Notes under the pieces: generated by a model
The model's database searches: none
What the model saw: only the letters and a program-made list of their open reading frames with translations
What the model was told of the DNA's origin: nothing
In this document: piece by piece, positions 26,867-34,794 of the stretch
How the letters are laid out: every line of letters begins with the position of its first letter
Position numbering within the stretch: position 1 is the first letter of the stretch
Position numbers and translations under genes: made by a program
IMG/VR virus record: IMGVR_UViG_3300047494_000058
Coordinates: 1-64,000 of that record
From: a virus
Length of the DNA: 64,000 bases
Direction: 5' to 3' (one strand)

Positions 26867-26878
26867 CGAGACTCTTGA

Positions 26879-27982
26879 ATGACCAACATCGCCATCACCA
26901 AGCCGGTGGTCCGTCCGGTTTGGGCCAGCCTGGCAGCGGCAGCGGCTCTCGTCGATCCGGACACCATTACCGCGAGCTATGTTGCCAACGGCTGGCCACT
27001 GTCATCGACTCCGCCGGCCCGGCAGTTCTGGAACTGGGTACTCAACTACTGCATGAACGGCGTGGCGTACTTCAGCCGGCGCGGCATCACCGACTGGGAC
27101 TCGAACCAGACCTACTCGACATACGACGTGTGCCTGGCGACCAACGGCGTGGTCTACCAGTCGCTGCAGGCCAACAACACCAACAACACGCCGCAGACGT
27201 CGCCGGCCTTCTGGGGCGGGCTCAATGGCTACGCCCTGACCGGCGTGTTGGGCGGTTACGTCACCAGCGCGCAGCTGTCGGCGGCCCTGGGCTCGTACGT
27301 CACAACCGCGGCGCTGTCCGCGGACCTGTCAAACTACGTCACCAACGCGGGGCTGGCAGGGACGCTGTCGACATACGCCACCCAGGCGTATGTTAATGCT
27401 AACGGCGCGTCGGCGGTGTACCAGTCCGAGGCGTACACGCAGGCCGCGCTCGGGCCTTATGCCACCGCGGCACAGGTCACGGCGGTCCTGGCCAGCTATG
27501 CCACGCTGTCATACCTTCAATACGCGTACTATACCTCGGCCGCCGTGAACAGCCTCCTGGCCAGCTACGAGACGACGACCGTCCTCGACGGCCGGTTCGC
27601 CGGCTATGCGCCACTGGTCAGTCCTGCGATCCAGGGCTCGCCCACCTGCGGCACCCCCGGCATCGGCTCCAACAACGGGCAGATCGCGAACACGTACTAT
27701 GTCGCCGCGTACGTGAACTCGGTGTTCCCGGCGTACGGCGCGAGCCCCGGTTACATCCGGCTCAACAGCGGCGTCATCTTCCAGTGGGGCTCGTTCCCTG
27801 CCGGCGTCAACGCCCACTCTATCGCGTTCCCGGTCACCATGAGCAGCGTCTGGTTCTTCGGCGCCCAGGTCTCGGGCGGCAACCCGCTGCCCACCGGTAC
27901 GGTCGTCAACAACGGGGCCAGCGGCACCGTGTACTGCGCCTCGAACGCGGTGGCCGGTAACTGGCTCGTCATTGGCATATAG
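26879..27982 (+). CDS. Tail fibre protein
   Basis: 367 residues. Residues ~1-115 form an attachment domain. Residues ~120-245 are heptad-like repeats with recurring L-x-x-Y and YVT/YAT units (LGGYVTSAQLSAALGSYVTT). The C-terminal ~100 residues (GYIRLNSGVIFQWGSFPAG...SIAFPVTMSSVWFFGAQ) resemble the gp53-like receptor-binding tip. It is probably the receptor-binding fibre attached to the DUF2612 baseplate protein. The start of a second adsorption locus separate from 1-11643. Confidence 0.75.
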   Translation: MTNIAITKPVVRPVWASLAAAAALVDPDTITASYVANGWPLSSTPPARQFWNWVLNYCMNGVAYFSRRGITDWDSNQTYSTYDVCLATNGVVYQSLQANNTNNTPQTSPAFWGGLNGYALTGVLGGYVTSAQLSAALGSYVTTAALSADLSNYVTNAGLAGTLSTYATQAYVNANGASAVYQSEAYTQAALGPYATAAQVTAVLASYATLSYLQYAYYTSAAVNSLLASYETTTVLDGRFAGYAPLVSPAIQGSPTCGTPGIGSNNGQIANTYYVAAYVNSVFPAYGASPGYIRLNSGVIFQWGSFPAGVNAHSIAFPVTMSSVWFFGAQVSGGNPLPTGTVVNNGASGTVYCASNAVAGNWLVIGI

Positions 27983-28033
27983 TAACCACGAGCGCGTGTT
28001 CGCAAGGAGCGACTACGATGCGGAAAGCCCACC

Positions 28034-28465
28034 ATGAGTTCACCCGAGATGCCGTCATGGCAGACGATCTACAACTGGGCTGCGGGCGTATTCGGCATCG
28101 TCCTTACCGGAGCGGCCACCTTCATCGCCTTCTGGTTCCGGCGCTACATCGACAAGGTGGACGCGCTCGAACGCGTGAGCCACGAGTATATCAAGGACGC
28201 GGAACTCGCACAGCGCTACGCCTCACAGCTGCAGATGGTCGAGCTTGAAAAGAGGATCGCCGACTTGGTCTCCCGCAAGGAACTGCTGGCGCACCTGGAG
28301 GAACTGGCTGAACAGCGCCAGATCAACCACCAGGACAACGTCGAGCGGCTGGAGCGCAACGGCGAGGACATCCGCGAGGTGCGGCGCGAAAGCGGCGAGA
28401 CCCACAAGCGCATCGACGACATCTTCAAGCTATTGATGCGGAGGCACCGAGATGACGATAAGTGA
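28034..28465 (+). CDS. Membrane-anchored coiled-coil protein (XhlA/spanin-like)
   Basis: 143 residues from ATG 28034 (an upstream ATG 16 nt earlier is in another frame). One N-terminal membrane segment at ~17-33 (GVFGIVLTGAATFIAFWF) is followed by a long charged coiled coil to ~135. Topology suits an inner-membrane spanin or XhlA-like lysis accessory. It overlaps the endolysin gene by 14 nt, supporting a lysis role. Confidence 0.6.
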   Translation: MSSPEMPSWQTIYNWAAGVFGIVLTGAATFIAFWFRRYIDKVDALERVSHEYIKDAELAQRYASQLQMVELEKRIADLVSRKELLAHLEELAEQRQINHQDNVERLERNGEDIREVRRESGETHKRIDDIFKLLMRRHRDDDK

Positions 28466-28808
28466 CGAGCTTTCCCTACAGTTCATGCACACGCACCTGG
28501 TCGCGAAGCTGATCATGTGGGCCGGCACCCAGGACATCAACCTTACGTGGGGCGAGGCTTACCGCACTGCCGAACAGGCGCAGTGGGACTGCCAGCACCA
28601 TACCGGCATCAGCGCCAGCCTGCACTGCGACCGGCTCGCCGTCGACCTGCAGGCATTCGACGTTAACGGCAACTACCTCACCGACAAAAGTGCTTACCAG
28701 CCGCTCGGTGACTACTGGAAGTCGCTCGATCCGCGCTGCCGCTGGGGCGGCGACTTCACGACCGTCGACGCTGATCACTTTTCGATCACATTCCAAGGGA
28801 GATCCTGA
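28452..28808 (+). CDS. Endolysin, M15-family peptidase
   Basis: 118 residues. Zinc peptidase motif SLHCDRLAVDL provides His58 and Asp65, and VDADHFSI near the C-terminus provides Asp106/Asp108 and His109, as in M15 phage L-alanyl-D-glutamate or D-Ala-D-Ala peptidases. N-terminal LTWGEAYRT also fits. No signal peptide, so release needs the holin. It cleaves the stem peptide of peptidoglycan. Overlaps the holin gene start by 1 nt. Confidence 0.83.
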   Translation: MTISDELSLQFMHTHLVAKLIMWAGTQDINLTWGEAYRTAEQAQWDCQHHTGISASLHCDRLAVDLQAFDVNGNYLTDKSAYQPLGDYWKSLDPRCRWGGDFTTVDADHFSITFQGRS

Positions 28809-29110
28809 TGTCCGACCCCACGCCTGCGCCGGTAACCCCGGCAATGCCGTTTTATACCTCCAAGGTGTTCATCCTCGCGCTCGTCGATGCGGTGGCGTCA
28901 GTCGCGCTCGTGTTCGGCGTACACCTTAACACCGACCTGCTCACTAATGCGCTCGTCGCCGTCGCCGCCTTCGTCGCCGTGGGCGCTCCGATATGGACGG
29001 CCATCGCCCGCTGGCGCTCCAAAGTCCAACCCCTTACCACCACTCAAGGAAAAGCTGATGAAAAGAATATTGCCACTCCTCCTATCGTTCCCACTCCTCC
29101 TCAGCCTTAG
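28808..29110 (+). CDS. Holin candidate
   Basis: 100 residues with two membrane segments (~16-36 and ~43-63), a basic turn (RWRSK) and a Pro-rich C-terminal tail. It lies immediately after the endolysin gene and overlaps the downstream lipoprotein gene by 53 nt. Size, topology and position fit a class II-like holin. Confidence 0.65.
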   Translation: MSDPTPAPVTPAMPFYTSKVFILALVDAVASVALVFGVHLNTDLLTNALVAVAAFVAVGAPIWTAIARWRSKVQPLTTTQGKADEKNIATPPIVPTPPQP

Positions 29111-29537
29111 TGGCTGCGGCTCGATGGCCGCACTCGGCAAGGTCAACCAAACCCTAACGAGCCAGAAAAATCCGCTCATGACGCAGGCCGTCACGGCAGG
29201 CGTCACGCTCGCCATCGCCAAGCAGCCGAACGCGGCGAAGTTCGCGGCCGAACTCAACTCCATGGCGAAGATCATCGCGGCCGACGCGGCGAGTCCCACC
29301 GCCACGGTAGCGATGCTCGAAGCGACGCTCAACGCGGAGATCGGCAGGGTGTCCTCGACGCCGCAGGAGAAGGCAGCCTTCGCCGCCCTTGCGATCACGC
29401 TCGAAGCCGCGCTTAACACCTACATCTCGACGAACCCGGGCGGGCCGATCACCTCCGCCACGCTCGTCTCGATCCAGGGTCTTGCGCTCGCGGTCGAGAG
29501 CGCCACGCAGTTCTACGCGCCGGTACCGGGTGCGTAG
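29058..29537 (+). CDS. Lipoprotein, outer-membrane spanin candidate
   Basis: 159 residues from ATG 29058 with AAGGA 7 nt upstream; the frame extends 5' but that part is shadow sequence. Signal peptide MKRILPLLLSFPLLLS followed by lipobox LSGC with Cys at ~20. The mature part is Ala-rich and helical. The partial overlap with the holin and the lysis context suggest an o-spanin, but it is longer than usual and not Pro-rich, so this is uncertain. Confidence 0.65.
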   Translation: MKRILPLLLSFPLLLSLSGCGSMAALGKVNQTLTSQKNPLMTQAVTAGVTLAIAKQPNAAKFAAELNSMAKIIAADAASPTATVAMLEATLNAEIGRVSSTPQEKAAFAALAITLEAALNTYISTNPGGPITSATLVSIQGLALAVESATQFYAPVPGA

Positions 29538-29975
29538 GTGTTCGTCACCGACCTGTGCCTCAAGGCCGACAAACCGAACTACTGGCGCCTGACCCAGGAC
29601 CTGGTCTGGCAGGATGCCCAGTTCGGCGAGTTGATCGTCCCGGTCGGATTCCTGACGGACCTGGAATCCGTGCCGTTCATGATCCGCGGCATCCCGTGGG
29701 TCGACAGCGTGTTTGATCCGGACGGCGTAACCCGCAAGCCGGCCGCCGGGCATGACTTCCTGTATGCCTGGCACGCCTGGGGCAAAGAGAAATCGGACGA
29801 TTTCCTGCGGGTCGCAATCATCGCCGAGGGAGGCTCCAAGTCGGTGGCCGAGACCGTATACCTGGGCGTGCACCTGTTCGGCGGCTCCTCCTGGCGCAAG
29901 GATGACAACGCGCTCGACAAGTACAACTTCACCAACGACGCCACCTACCAGGAGTGGCTGGCGAAGCAGAAGTAG
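29538..29975 (+). CDS. DUF1353 family protein
   Basis: 145 residues, GTG start directly after the upstream TAG. VPVGFLTDLESVPFMIRGIPW, AAGHDFLY and EKSDDFLRVAI match DUF1353, a small phage family frequently encoded near lysis genes; its role is unknown. A putative metal-binding His in GHDFLY is noted from the family pattern. Confidence 0.8.
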   Translation: MFVTDLCLKADKPNYWRLTQDLVWQDAQFGELIVPVGFLTDLESVPFMIRGIPWVDSVFDPDGVTRKPAAGHDFLYAWHAWGKEKSDDFLRVAIIAEGGSKSVAETVYLGVHLFGGSSWRKDDNALDKYNFTNDATYQEWLAKQK

Positions 29976-30027
29976 CCAGGAGCGGCCCGCTGTGGTAAAC
30001 TCGCGGGGCTTCACCAGGGGAACCGAC

Positions 30028-30381
30028 ATGAGTGTACTACACGAGTTGCTTCGGGCGGTGAATATCAACACCCGTACGCAAGAGTTCTTAACACAGGAGA
30101 TCAGAAAGATGACCGCAGCAGTAGATGCATTGACAGCAGCAGTAGCAGCCCAGACCACGGTCGAGGCCAGCGTGGTTACGCTCCTCCAGACCCTCACCTC
30201 CGACCTGCAGGCCGGGATCGATGCCAACGACCTGGCCGCCATCCAGGCCGCCACGACCGCCATCCAGGACGGCACGGCCCAGCTGGCCGCGGCGGTGACC
30301 GCCAATACGCCGGTCCCGGCGTCCTCACCGACTCCGCCGGCCGCCTCCACGACTCCGTCCACGCCCGCCACGGGCTCGTAA
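30028..30381 (+). CDS. Hypothetical coiled-coil protein
   Basis: 117 residues from ATG 30028 (AGGGG 8 nt upstream). An alternative start at 30109 (AGGAG 9 nt upstream) is equally good. Helical, Ala/Thr/Leu-rich region (VDALTAAVAAQTTVEASVVTL) followed by a Pro/Ser/Thr tail. Similar proteins are common in phage lysis or fibre regions with no assigned role. Confidence 0.55.
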   Translation: MSVLHELLRAVNINTRTQEFLTQEIRKMTAAVDALTAAVAAQTTVEASVVTLLQTLTSDLQAGIDANDLAAIQAATTAIQDGTAQLAAAVTANTPVPASSPTPPAASTTPSTPATGS

Positions 30382-30478
30382 GGACAAGTCGCCCCTCACT
30401 GGCCTAGCCGCCTGAGGTACGCCGCGCTGGCCCGGCGCGTTATCAAAACGGGCTCTTATCCACCACCGGAAGAAACTG

Positions 30479-30667
30479 ATGTCAATGCTCGACGTTCTGA
30501 TCGTAGTCATTATCCTACTGTTCATCCTCGGTGGCCTGCCCGGCATCGGCCTGTATGGTGCGCACGTGTACGGTGGCTGGGGCGTGCCTGGCCTGGGTAC
30601 GATCCTGCTGGTACTGGTTCTATTGTACCTGTTTGGCGTGATTGGCAACCGCGGGCCGCGGCCTTAA
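30479..30667 (+). CDS. Small membrane protein (DUF3309-like)
   Basis: 62 residues with two hydrophobic segments (~5-25, ~40-57) joined by a Gly/Trp turn, the arrangement of DUF3309 proteins. Last rightward gene before the strand switch; its 3' end overlaps the 3' end of the converging leftward gene by about 48 nt. Function unknown. Confidence 0.6.
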   Translation: MSMLDVLIVVIILLFILGGLPGIGLYGAHVYGGWGVPGLGTILLVLVLLYLFGVIGNRGPRP

Positions 30668-31171
30668 GTACCTGCCACTGGCCGCGGCGTCGGCTGCATC
30701 CGCGCTGGCCGCATCCGCGATGGCCGCATCCGCGCCCGCAGTCTCGGCCAGCGCCTCATCGAATCCCAATAACGCCGTCTTGTAAGTCAACGCTGACATC
30801 CTGTCGACGAACGGCGCCACCCGAACCACCTTATCGGTCACGAGCAGCGCCGGGTCCAGCTGCTGAAACATGGTCTGGCCTATGTACTCCGTAACCAACT
30901 GCCGGTCCCGCTGCACCAGGGTGAAACCGCCACCGGCCATGGCTGGGAACCAGCACCCTACGCCAACGTTCCCCGCCCAGAAATATCTAAACTCCAGCAT
31001 GGTGTCGCGGCCCATCACTTTCAAGGCGCACGGACGCCGCAGGTAGTAGGCGTACATCACTCGGTAAGGCCCCTGCTCGGGCTGAAATCCCCAAACCATA
31101 GCCTGGTCTTCAAAATCCGGCGCGGCCTGGGCCGCGGTCGTCAGCAGCAGAATAGCGAATAAAGCTCTCAT
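30620..31171 (-). CDS. Secreted hypothetical protein with Asp-Ala repeat tail
   Basis: 183 residues with a clear signal peptide (MRALFAILLLTTAAQAA). The mature part has conserved-looking YRVMYAYYLRRPCALKV and FWAGNVGVGCWFPAMAGGGF segments with two or three Cys. Residues ~140-165 are a degenerate repeat of A-D-A-A. Terminal gene of the leftward block; possibly expressed with the early genes yet exported, so an envelope function is possible. No family recognised. Confidence 0.6.
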   Translation of the reverse strand: MRALFAILLLTTAAQAAPDFEDQAMVWGFQPEQGPYRVMYAYYLRRPCALKVMGRDTMLEFRYFWAGNVGVGCWFPAMAGGGFTLVQRDRQLVTEYIGQTMFQQLDPALLVTDKVVRVAPFVDRMSALTYKTALLGFDEALAETAGADAAIADAASADAADAAASGRYLRPRPAVANHAKQVQ

Positions 31172-31277
31172 CTCGAATCTCCTCTATATGTCTAGGTACC
31201 CCGACCGTCCGCACGGGATGGGTCGTCCTTGGGCGCTGGGGCGGGGGTCGCTACGTGTGTACCGACCCCCTATCTCA

Positions 31278-32054
31278 TCAGGCGTCGACGGCCTCCCGTT
31301 TGGGACGCAGCGCTGCCTCGCTCTCGGGCCAACTATTTGGATACACTGTCGAGTACGCCAGCGCAGCGATGGTTTCGACCTGCCGGCGCATGCCCTCGGT
31401 CACCTGCATCTGTTCCGAGCCAAGGGTCTCCGCTGGCGTCATGTCACCAGCCCACCGGTAAAACCTATTATGGGTCACCGTGCGGCCGGCGTCGAGTTCG
31501 CCGGGCGGGCTGACCCAACGCTGAAACAGGTCGGACAGGTCTTCGGCCATTCGCCTGGGCGACTCGATGTGGACATTCACGGTGACCATGCCCAGAGGGT
31601 CAACAGCCTGGGCCGGCTCCGGGATCTGGAACCCGCGCTCGCGCAGCTGCGGCCTCGGCGCATGCAGGTTGCCAATATCAAGCGGTGTGTGGAACCGCAG
31701 CGCGTACAGGCGCAGCGCTGCCGCAATCAGCTGCCGCTGGCCGTCGGTCGCGAACCCTGACATGTGCTGGAGGTCGAACCCCAGGATGGTCTCGAACTTC
31801 CTGTAAAACTCAAACGGGTTGCCCTCCCCAATCCCGAGGAGCGGCAGCGCGGCCAGATACCCTGAGTTATTGGAGGTAGCCGGAAATCCGGCGAACGCCG
31901 CGATCCACCCTAGGGCGCAGCCGCAACTGCTACCGAATCCGCCACCGCCGCCGTTGTTCGGCGTGCTAGGTATGTTGCCCATAGAATACGCGAAGCTGTG
32001 CGGCGTCCGCTCGATATGGTCGGCTGCCGCCATTATTGCTGATCTAATATCCAT
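31278..32054 (-). CDS. Hypothetical protein
   Basis: 258 residues from ATG 32054 (GGAG about 6 nt upstream). A TTG one codon earlier is possible. Contains a Gly-rich stretch with CGC-like cysteines (GGGGGFGSSCGCALGW) near residue 40. The C-terminal half is helical with charged patches. No recognisable enzyme motif. Its upstream neighbour at 32082 shares strand and close spacing. Confidence 0.6.
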   Translation of the reverse strand: MDIRSAIMAAADHIERTPHSFAYSMGNIPSTPNNGGGGGFGSSCGCALGWIAAFAGFPATSNNSGYLAALPLLGIGEGNPFEFYRKFETILGFDLQHMSGFATDGQRQLIAAALRLYALRFHTPLDIGNLHAPRPQLRERGFQIPEPAQAVDPLGMVTVNVHIESPRRMAEDLSDLFQRWVSPPGELDAGRTVTHNRFYRWAGDMTPAETLGSEQMQVTEGMRRQVETIAALAYSTVYPNSWPESEAALRPKREAVDA

Positions 32055-32081
32055 CAATATCTCCTGTTATTGCCCTATCAC

Positions 32082-32468
32082 TCATTCCGGCCGGCCGGCC
32101 GACACGATCTCGAAAAACTTGTCCATGGTACCGGCCGTAATGCTCGGATCAGGCGGCGTGGCATCGGCCGCCTCGGCCGCCTTCATTGCCTGGGCCTGTG
32201 CGGCCAACATTTCCTGGGCCTGCATCCATGACGCGATGTCACCCATGATCACCAGCTGCGCCGTCGTGAGCCCGCCCTGCCGTGGGTCCACCTGCGGCTC
32301 ACCTCCATAGCGCATAAAGAACACGATGATATTACGCAGGTCTCCCACCTCGGCGAGCAATCGGTTGCAGTCGAAGTGTGCCTGGGCGAAGTCGCCGAAC
32401 GTCGGCGTCTTCATGTCCAGCGGCGCCTTCGCCCGCTTCTCGATCTCCTGGTGTTCTTGCATGTTCAT
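32082..32468 (-). CDS. Hypothetical helical protein
   Basis: 128 residues, AGGAG 9 nt before ATG 32468. Mostly helical (AQEMLAAQAQAMKAAEAAD). Overlaps the end of the winged-helix gene by 4 nt, so it is translationally coupled to it. Function unknown. Confidence 0.6.
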   Translation of the reverse strand: MNMQEHQEIEKRAKAPLDMKTPTFGDFAQAHFDCNRLLAEVGDLRNIIVFFMRYGGEPQVDPRQGGLTTAQLVIMGDIASWMQAQEMLAAQAQAMKAAEAADATPPDPSITAGTMDKFFEIVSAGRPE

Positions 32469-32719
32469 GTATCAATCTCCTGTAACTCTTTCGCCCGGTA
32501 CTGGGGCCGTACCACGCCGGGCCGCACCGGGGTCTCCCACCGGAACTCAACCAGGCCCAGGTCCTGCAACTTGGCCAGGTGTATGTAAATCGTCGACCGC
32601 GATGCGAGCCCGGCTTTAACCAAATCCAGGCCATAATGCCAACCCGGGTCCGCGCGCATCCAGTCAAGAATACGTTGCCTGCGGGTCGCAGCCGACCATC
32701 TCTTAAAAAACCCAAACAT
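32465..32719 (-). CDS. Winged-helix DNA-binding protein
   Basis: 84 residues from ATG 32719, which overlaps the upstream TGA by one base. QRILDWMRADPGWHYGLDLVKAGLASRSTIYIHLAKLQDLGLVEFRWE has the helix-turn-helix and wing pattern of small MarR/ArsR/PadR-type regulators. Probably regulates phage or host transcription. Confidence 0.7.
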   Translation of the reverse strand: MFGFFKRWSAATRRQRILDWMRADPGWHYGLDLVKAGLASRSTIYIHLAKLQDLGLVEFRWETPVRPGVVRPQYRAKELQEIDT

Positions 32720-32931
32720 CACAGTGCCTCGGGCATCTTGTAGTCGTTCGCGACCTTCCACGCGTCGTTCCATGCTGCCAGCGTTATCACCAGCAGCGCC
32801 TCGGGCCAGGCGTACAGCCGGCCGGGCTCACCGGGCACGTGCCGGAAGTTGTCCAGCATGCGGAAGAACAGCACGCGCCGCGCCAGCGACATCCGCCCGA
32901 CCGACTCGATGATCTCGTCGCGGGTCTTCAT
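32719..32931 (-). CDS. Hypothetical protein
   Basis: 70 residues (MKTRDEIIESVGRMSLARRVLFF...). Predicted helices, an Arg/Leu-rich amphipathic segment. Coupled by short overlaps to both neighbours. No family recognised. Confidence 0.55.
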   Translation of the reverse strand: MKTRDEIIESVGRMSLARRVLFFRMLDNFRHVPGEPGRLYAWPEALLVITLAAWNDAWKVANDYKMPEAL

Positions 32932-33299
32932 TCCAGCACGACTGGGAACACGTTGCGCCAGCCCTGGTGTTGCCGGCCCTGCTCGTTGGCGGCGATGAGG
33001 GCATCCTGGTGCACTTTGAGGAGTGCCTCAGCATTGGCCGCCCGCAGCAGCAGCCGGTCGCGCTCGGCGACCACCGCGGCGTGCTTGTCCGCGTGCACAT
33101 TATGCGAGTCGCGGTGGGCCTCCAGGGTCTTGAGCATATGGCTCACGTCCGACTCCAGCACGTACCAGACCCCCGGGCCCTGCGGCCCGCGGTCGGCCGC
33201 GTTATGAATCGCCTCGCCGTTTGCCACCTGCATCTCGACCGTGACGTCGAGGACGCCCTCACCCGTACGCCGGACTATCGGGCTGTATCGCTTCGTCAT
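32928..33299 (-). CDS. Hypothetical coiled-coil protein
   Basis: 123 residues. N-terminal beta part (GEGVLDVTVEMQVANGEAIH) and a long helix rich in His, Ala and Arg from ~60 (AERDRLLLRAANAEALLKVHQDALIAANEQG), a pattern common to small phage early proteins. It overlaps the downstream gene by 4 nt and the upstream gene by 41 nt. Confidence 0.55.
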   Translation of the reverse strand: MTKRYSPIVRRTGEGVLDVTVEMQVANGEAIHNAADRGPQGPGVWYVLESDVSHMLKTLEAHRDSHNVHADKHAAVVAERDRLLLRAANAEALLKVHQDALIAANEQGRQHQGWRNVFPVVLE

Positions 33300-33486
33300 G
33301 TGCTACCTCCGGATTCCTGATTCTTTCGATTGACTTGTCCACGGCCCGCTGCACTTCGAGCGGCGCATTCGCCAGGTCGATCAGCCCGTACTTGTTCAGG
33401 GCGTTGGACACTATCCAGTCCAGGGCTTCGTTCGCCCGACTCAGTTTGCGGCCCAGGCGCATCAGCGCCTCCTTGTCGGGCGTCAT
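33259..33486 (-). CDS. Hypothetical protein
   Basis: 75 residues from ATG 33486, overlapping the stop of 33483-33698 as ATGA; upstream extension is shadow sequence. Helical, charged. Unknown function; part of a chain of overlapping small early genes. Confidence 0.55.
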   Translation of the reverse strand: MTPDKEALMRLGRKLSRANEALDWIVSNALNKYGLIDLANAPLEVQRAVDKSIERIRNPEVAHDEAIQPDSPAYG

Positions 33487-33698
33487 GGTAGCCGCACCGC
33501 GTAAGCCAGGCCGCAGAACCCGCGGTCGCCTGCTGGGTAATCGTCCATCTTGCGCCACATCATGCAGTCGCTGGCAATGCAACGCCCCAGTGGGCCGGTC
33601 GCGACCGCGTTGTACGACGTATGCTCGATATGTGGCCGTGCAGCGATGCGCATCCATGGGCACCACTTCCCCAGCGCCTCACCCTCCGTGATTACCAT
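33483..33698 (-). CDS. Hypothetical Cys-containing protein
   Basis: 71 residues, containing WCPWMRI, CIASDCMMW and FCGLAY. The spaced Cys, His and Trp residues could bind a metal, but no known zinc finger is recognised. Overlaps the next gene by 7 nt. Confidence 0.5.
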   Translation of the reverse strand: MVITEGEALGKWCPWMRIAARPHIEHTSYNAVATGPLGRCIASDCMMWRKMDDYPAGDRGFCGLAYAVRLP

Positions 33699-33979
33699 GA
33701 CCCTATCTGCTTGATTGCTTCCATGATCCTCGTCCTCTCGGCCTTGAGGGCCTTTTCGACTGCCTTATTCACCTCGCGCTCCTGCCGGCGCATGTCGGCC
33801 AGGATACCCTGCACGCGCACACACTCCCTGCGGGCCGCGTCCTCGATGGAGTGCGACACGTTGAGCCGCGCCTCCATCTCGATCATCGCGGCCCGGTGGT
33901 CGATCCACAGCATCCAGTTACCGCCCGCCTCCTCCACCATCTTCACCTGACCGGTCGCCAGCATGGCCACCGCGTCCAT
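33692..33979 (-). CDS. Hypothetical helical protein
   Basis: 95 residues if started at ATG 33979, the first start downstream of the preceding gene. The same frame is open back to 34366, overlapping 34009-34233, so a longer product cannot be excluded. Charged helices (EREVNKAVEKALKAERTRIME). No clear ribosome site at 33979, so the start is uncertain. Confidence 0.5.
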   Translation of the reverse strand: MDAVAMLATGQVKMVEEAGGNWMLWIDHRAAMIEMEARLNVSHSIEDAARRECVRVQGILADMRRQEREVNKAVEKALKAERTRIMEAIKQIGSW

Positions 33980-34008
33980 GCCGTGGGCCAGCTGACTGTA
34001 GCGCTTGA

Positions 34009-34233
34009 CTATGGTCGCCAGGGTTCCCGGCGCACGGCCTTCAGAAACGCCGTCGTCGTCTTGGGCTTGGTGTCGAGGTAATTGTGCTGGAACGGGCGCT
34101 GCTTGAAGCGGTCCAACCGCTTCTGTAAGCGTCGGGATTCGCGGATCGACCGGCTCCGGTTCCATCGTCCAATCGCGCAGGCCAGTAGCGACAGCCCCAG
34201 TGCCGCCAGCAGGGTCTTCAGTGTGTTGCTCAT
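34009..34233 (-). CDS. Small membrane protein
   Basis: 74 residues. N-terminal membrane segment (LLAALGLSLLACAIG) followed by a strongly basic tail (RWNRSRSIRESRRLQKR). ATG 34233 overlaps the upstream stop as ATGA, which favours this frame over the alternative frame reading through the same bases. Function unknown. Confidence 0.55.
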   Translation of the reverse strand: MSNTLKTLLAALGLSLLACAIGRWNRSRSIRESRRLQKRLDRFKQRPFQHNYLDTKPKTTTAFLKAVRREPWRP

Positions 34234-34481
34234 ACATTCTTCGTCCTCTCGTGTTCGGGCGCATCATGCTGGCGGCCCGAGAATTTAAGCCCTTTATTAC
34301 TGAGCAGCTGCCGGATGCAGTCGAGCCAGGTGTCGAAGTCCTCCTTGTTCGGCATATACTTGGCATCGATGGTCGATACCAGCGAGGCCCCGACCAGCGT
34401 GTCGGGCGGCGCCAGGTACACGCTGACGAACGCGCCCTCGACGCGTACCGCGAGCCGCATCGGCACCTGTGTTCCGCTCAC
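34230..34481 (-). CDS. Hypothetical protein
   Basis: 83 residues with beta-strand segments (RLAVRVEGAFVSVYLAPPDTLVGASLVSTID) and a charged C-terminus. Coupled by 4-nt overlaps to both neighbours. No family recognised. Confidence 0.55.
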   Translation of the reverse strand: MSGTQVPMRLAVRVEGAFVSVYLAPPDTLVGASLVSTIDAKYMPNKEDFDTWLDCIRQLLSNKGLKFSGRQHDAPEHERTKNV

Positions 34482-34660
34482 TGGTCCACCGCGAGTTCGG
34501 CCCCGACCAGCGCCAGGGCGACGCCGGCCGGCGCCCCGTTGAGGACCAGGTAGTTGCGTAGGTGCCGGGCGTGATTGTCAACCGCATCCTGGTCCGCCTG
34601 GGGCAGGGTCTTGATGAACGCCTGGACCTCGCGCAGAGTGTAAGTTTCGGGTGTCGGCAT
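34478..34660 (-). CDS. Hypothetical protein
   Basis: 60 residues from ATG 34660, which shares a base with the upstream TAA. The open frame extends to 34825 but that part overlaps the membrane protein gene and is not protein-like. Helical (LREVQAFIKTLPQADQDAVDNHARHLRNYL). Confidence 0.55.
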   Translation of the reverse strand: MPTPETYTLREVQAFIKTLPQADQDAVDNHARHLRNYLVLNGAPAGVALALVGAELAVDQ

Positions 34661-34794
34661 TACAGCACCAGGATGAAGAACGAGACGATGGGGAACAGTA
34701 TCAGTCCCAGGATCATAAGCAGTGTGTGCCGCGGCATCATGGCTACGACACCCAGCAAAACAATGGTCCACAACCAGGCCGCCACGGTACTCAT
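34660..34794 (-). CDS. 44-residue membrane protein
   Basis: A short gene read directly from the sequence: MSTVAAWLWTIVLLGVVAMM...ILGLILFPIVSFFILVL. Two hydrophobic segments separated by PRHT. Its ATG overlaps the stop of the upstream HTH gene (ATGA) and its TAA overlaps the next ATG, so it fits perfectly into the overlap chain, good evidence that it is real. Confidence 0.65.
   Translation of the reverse strand: MSTVAAWLWTIVLLGVVAMMPRHTLLMILGLILFPIVSFFILVL

Noticed and set aside
30415-30445. Terminator hairpin at the lysis end
   Set aside because: The CGCGC/GCGCG stem has no U-run and weak loop; support too low to list.
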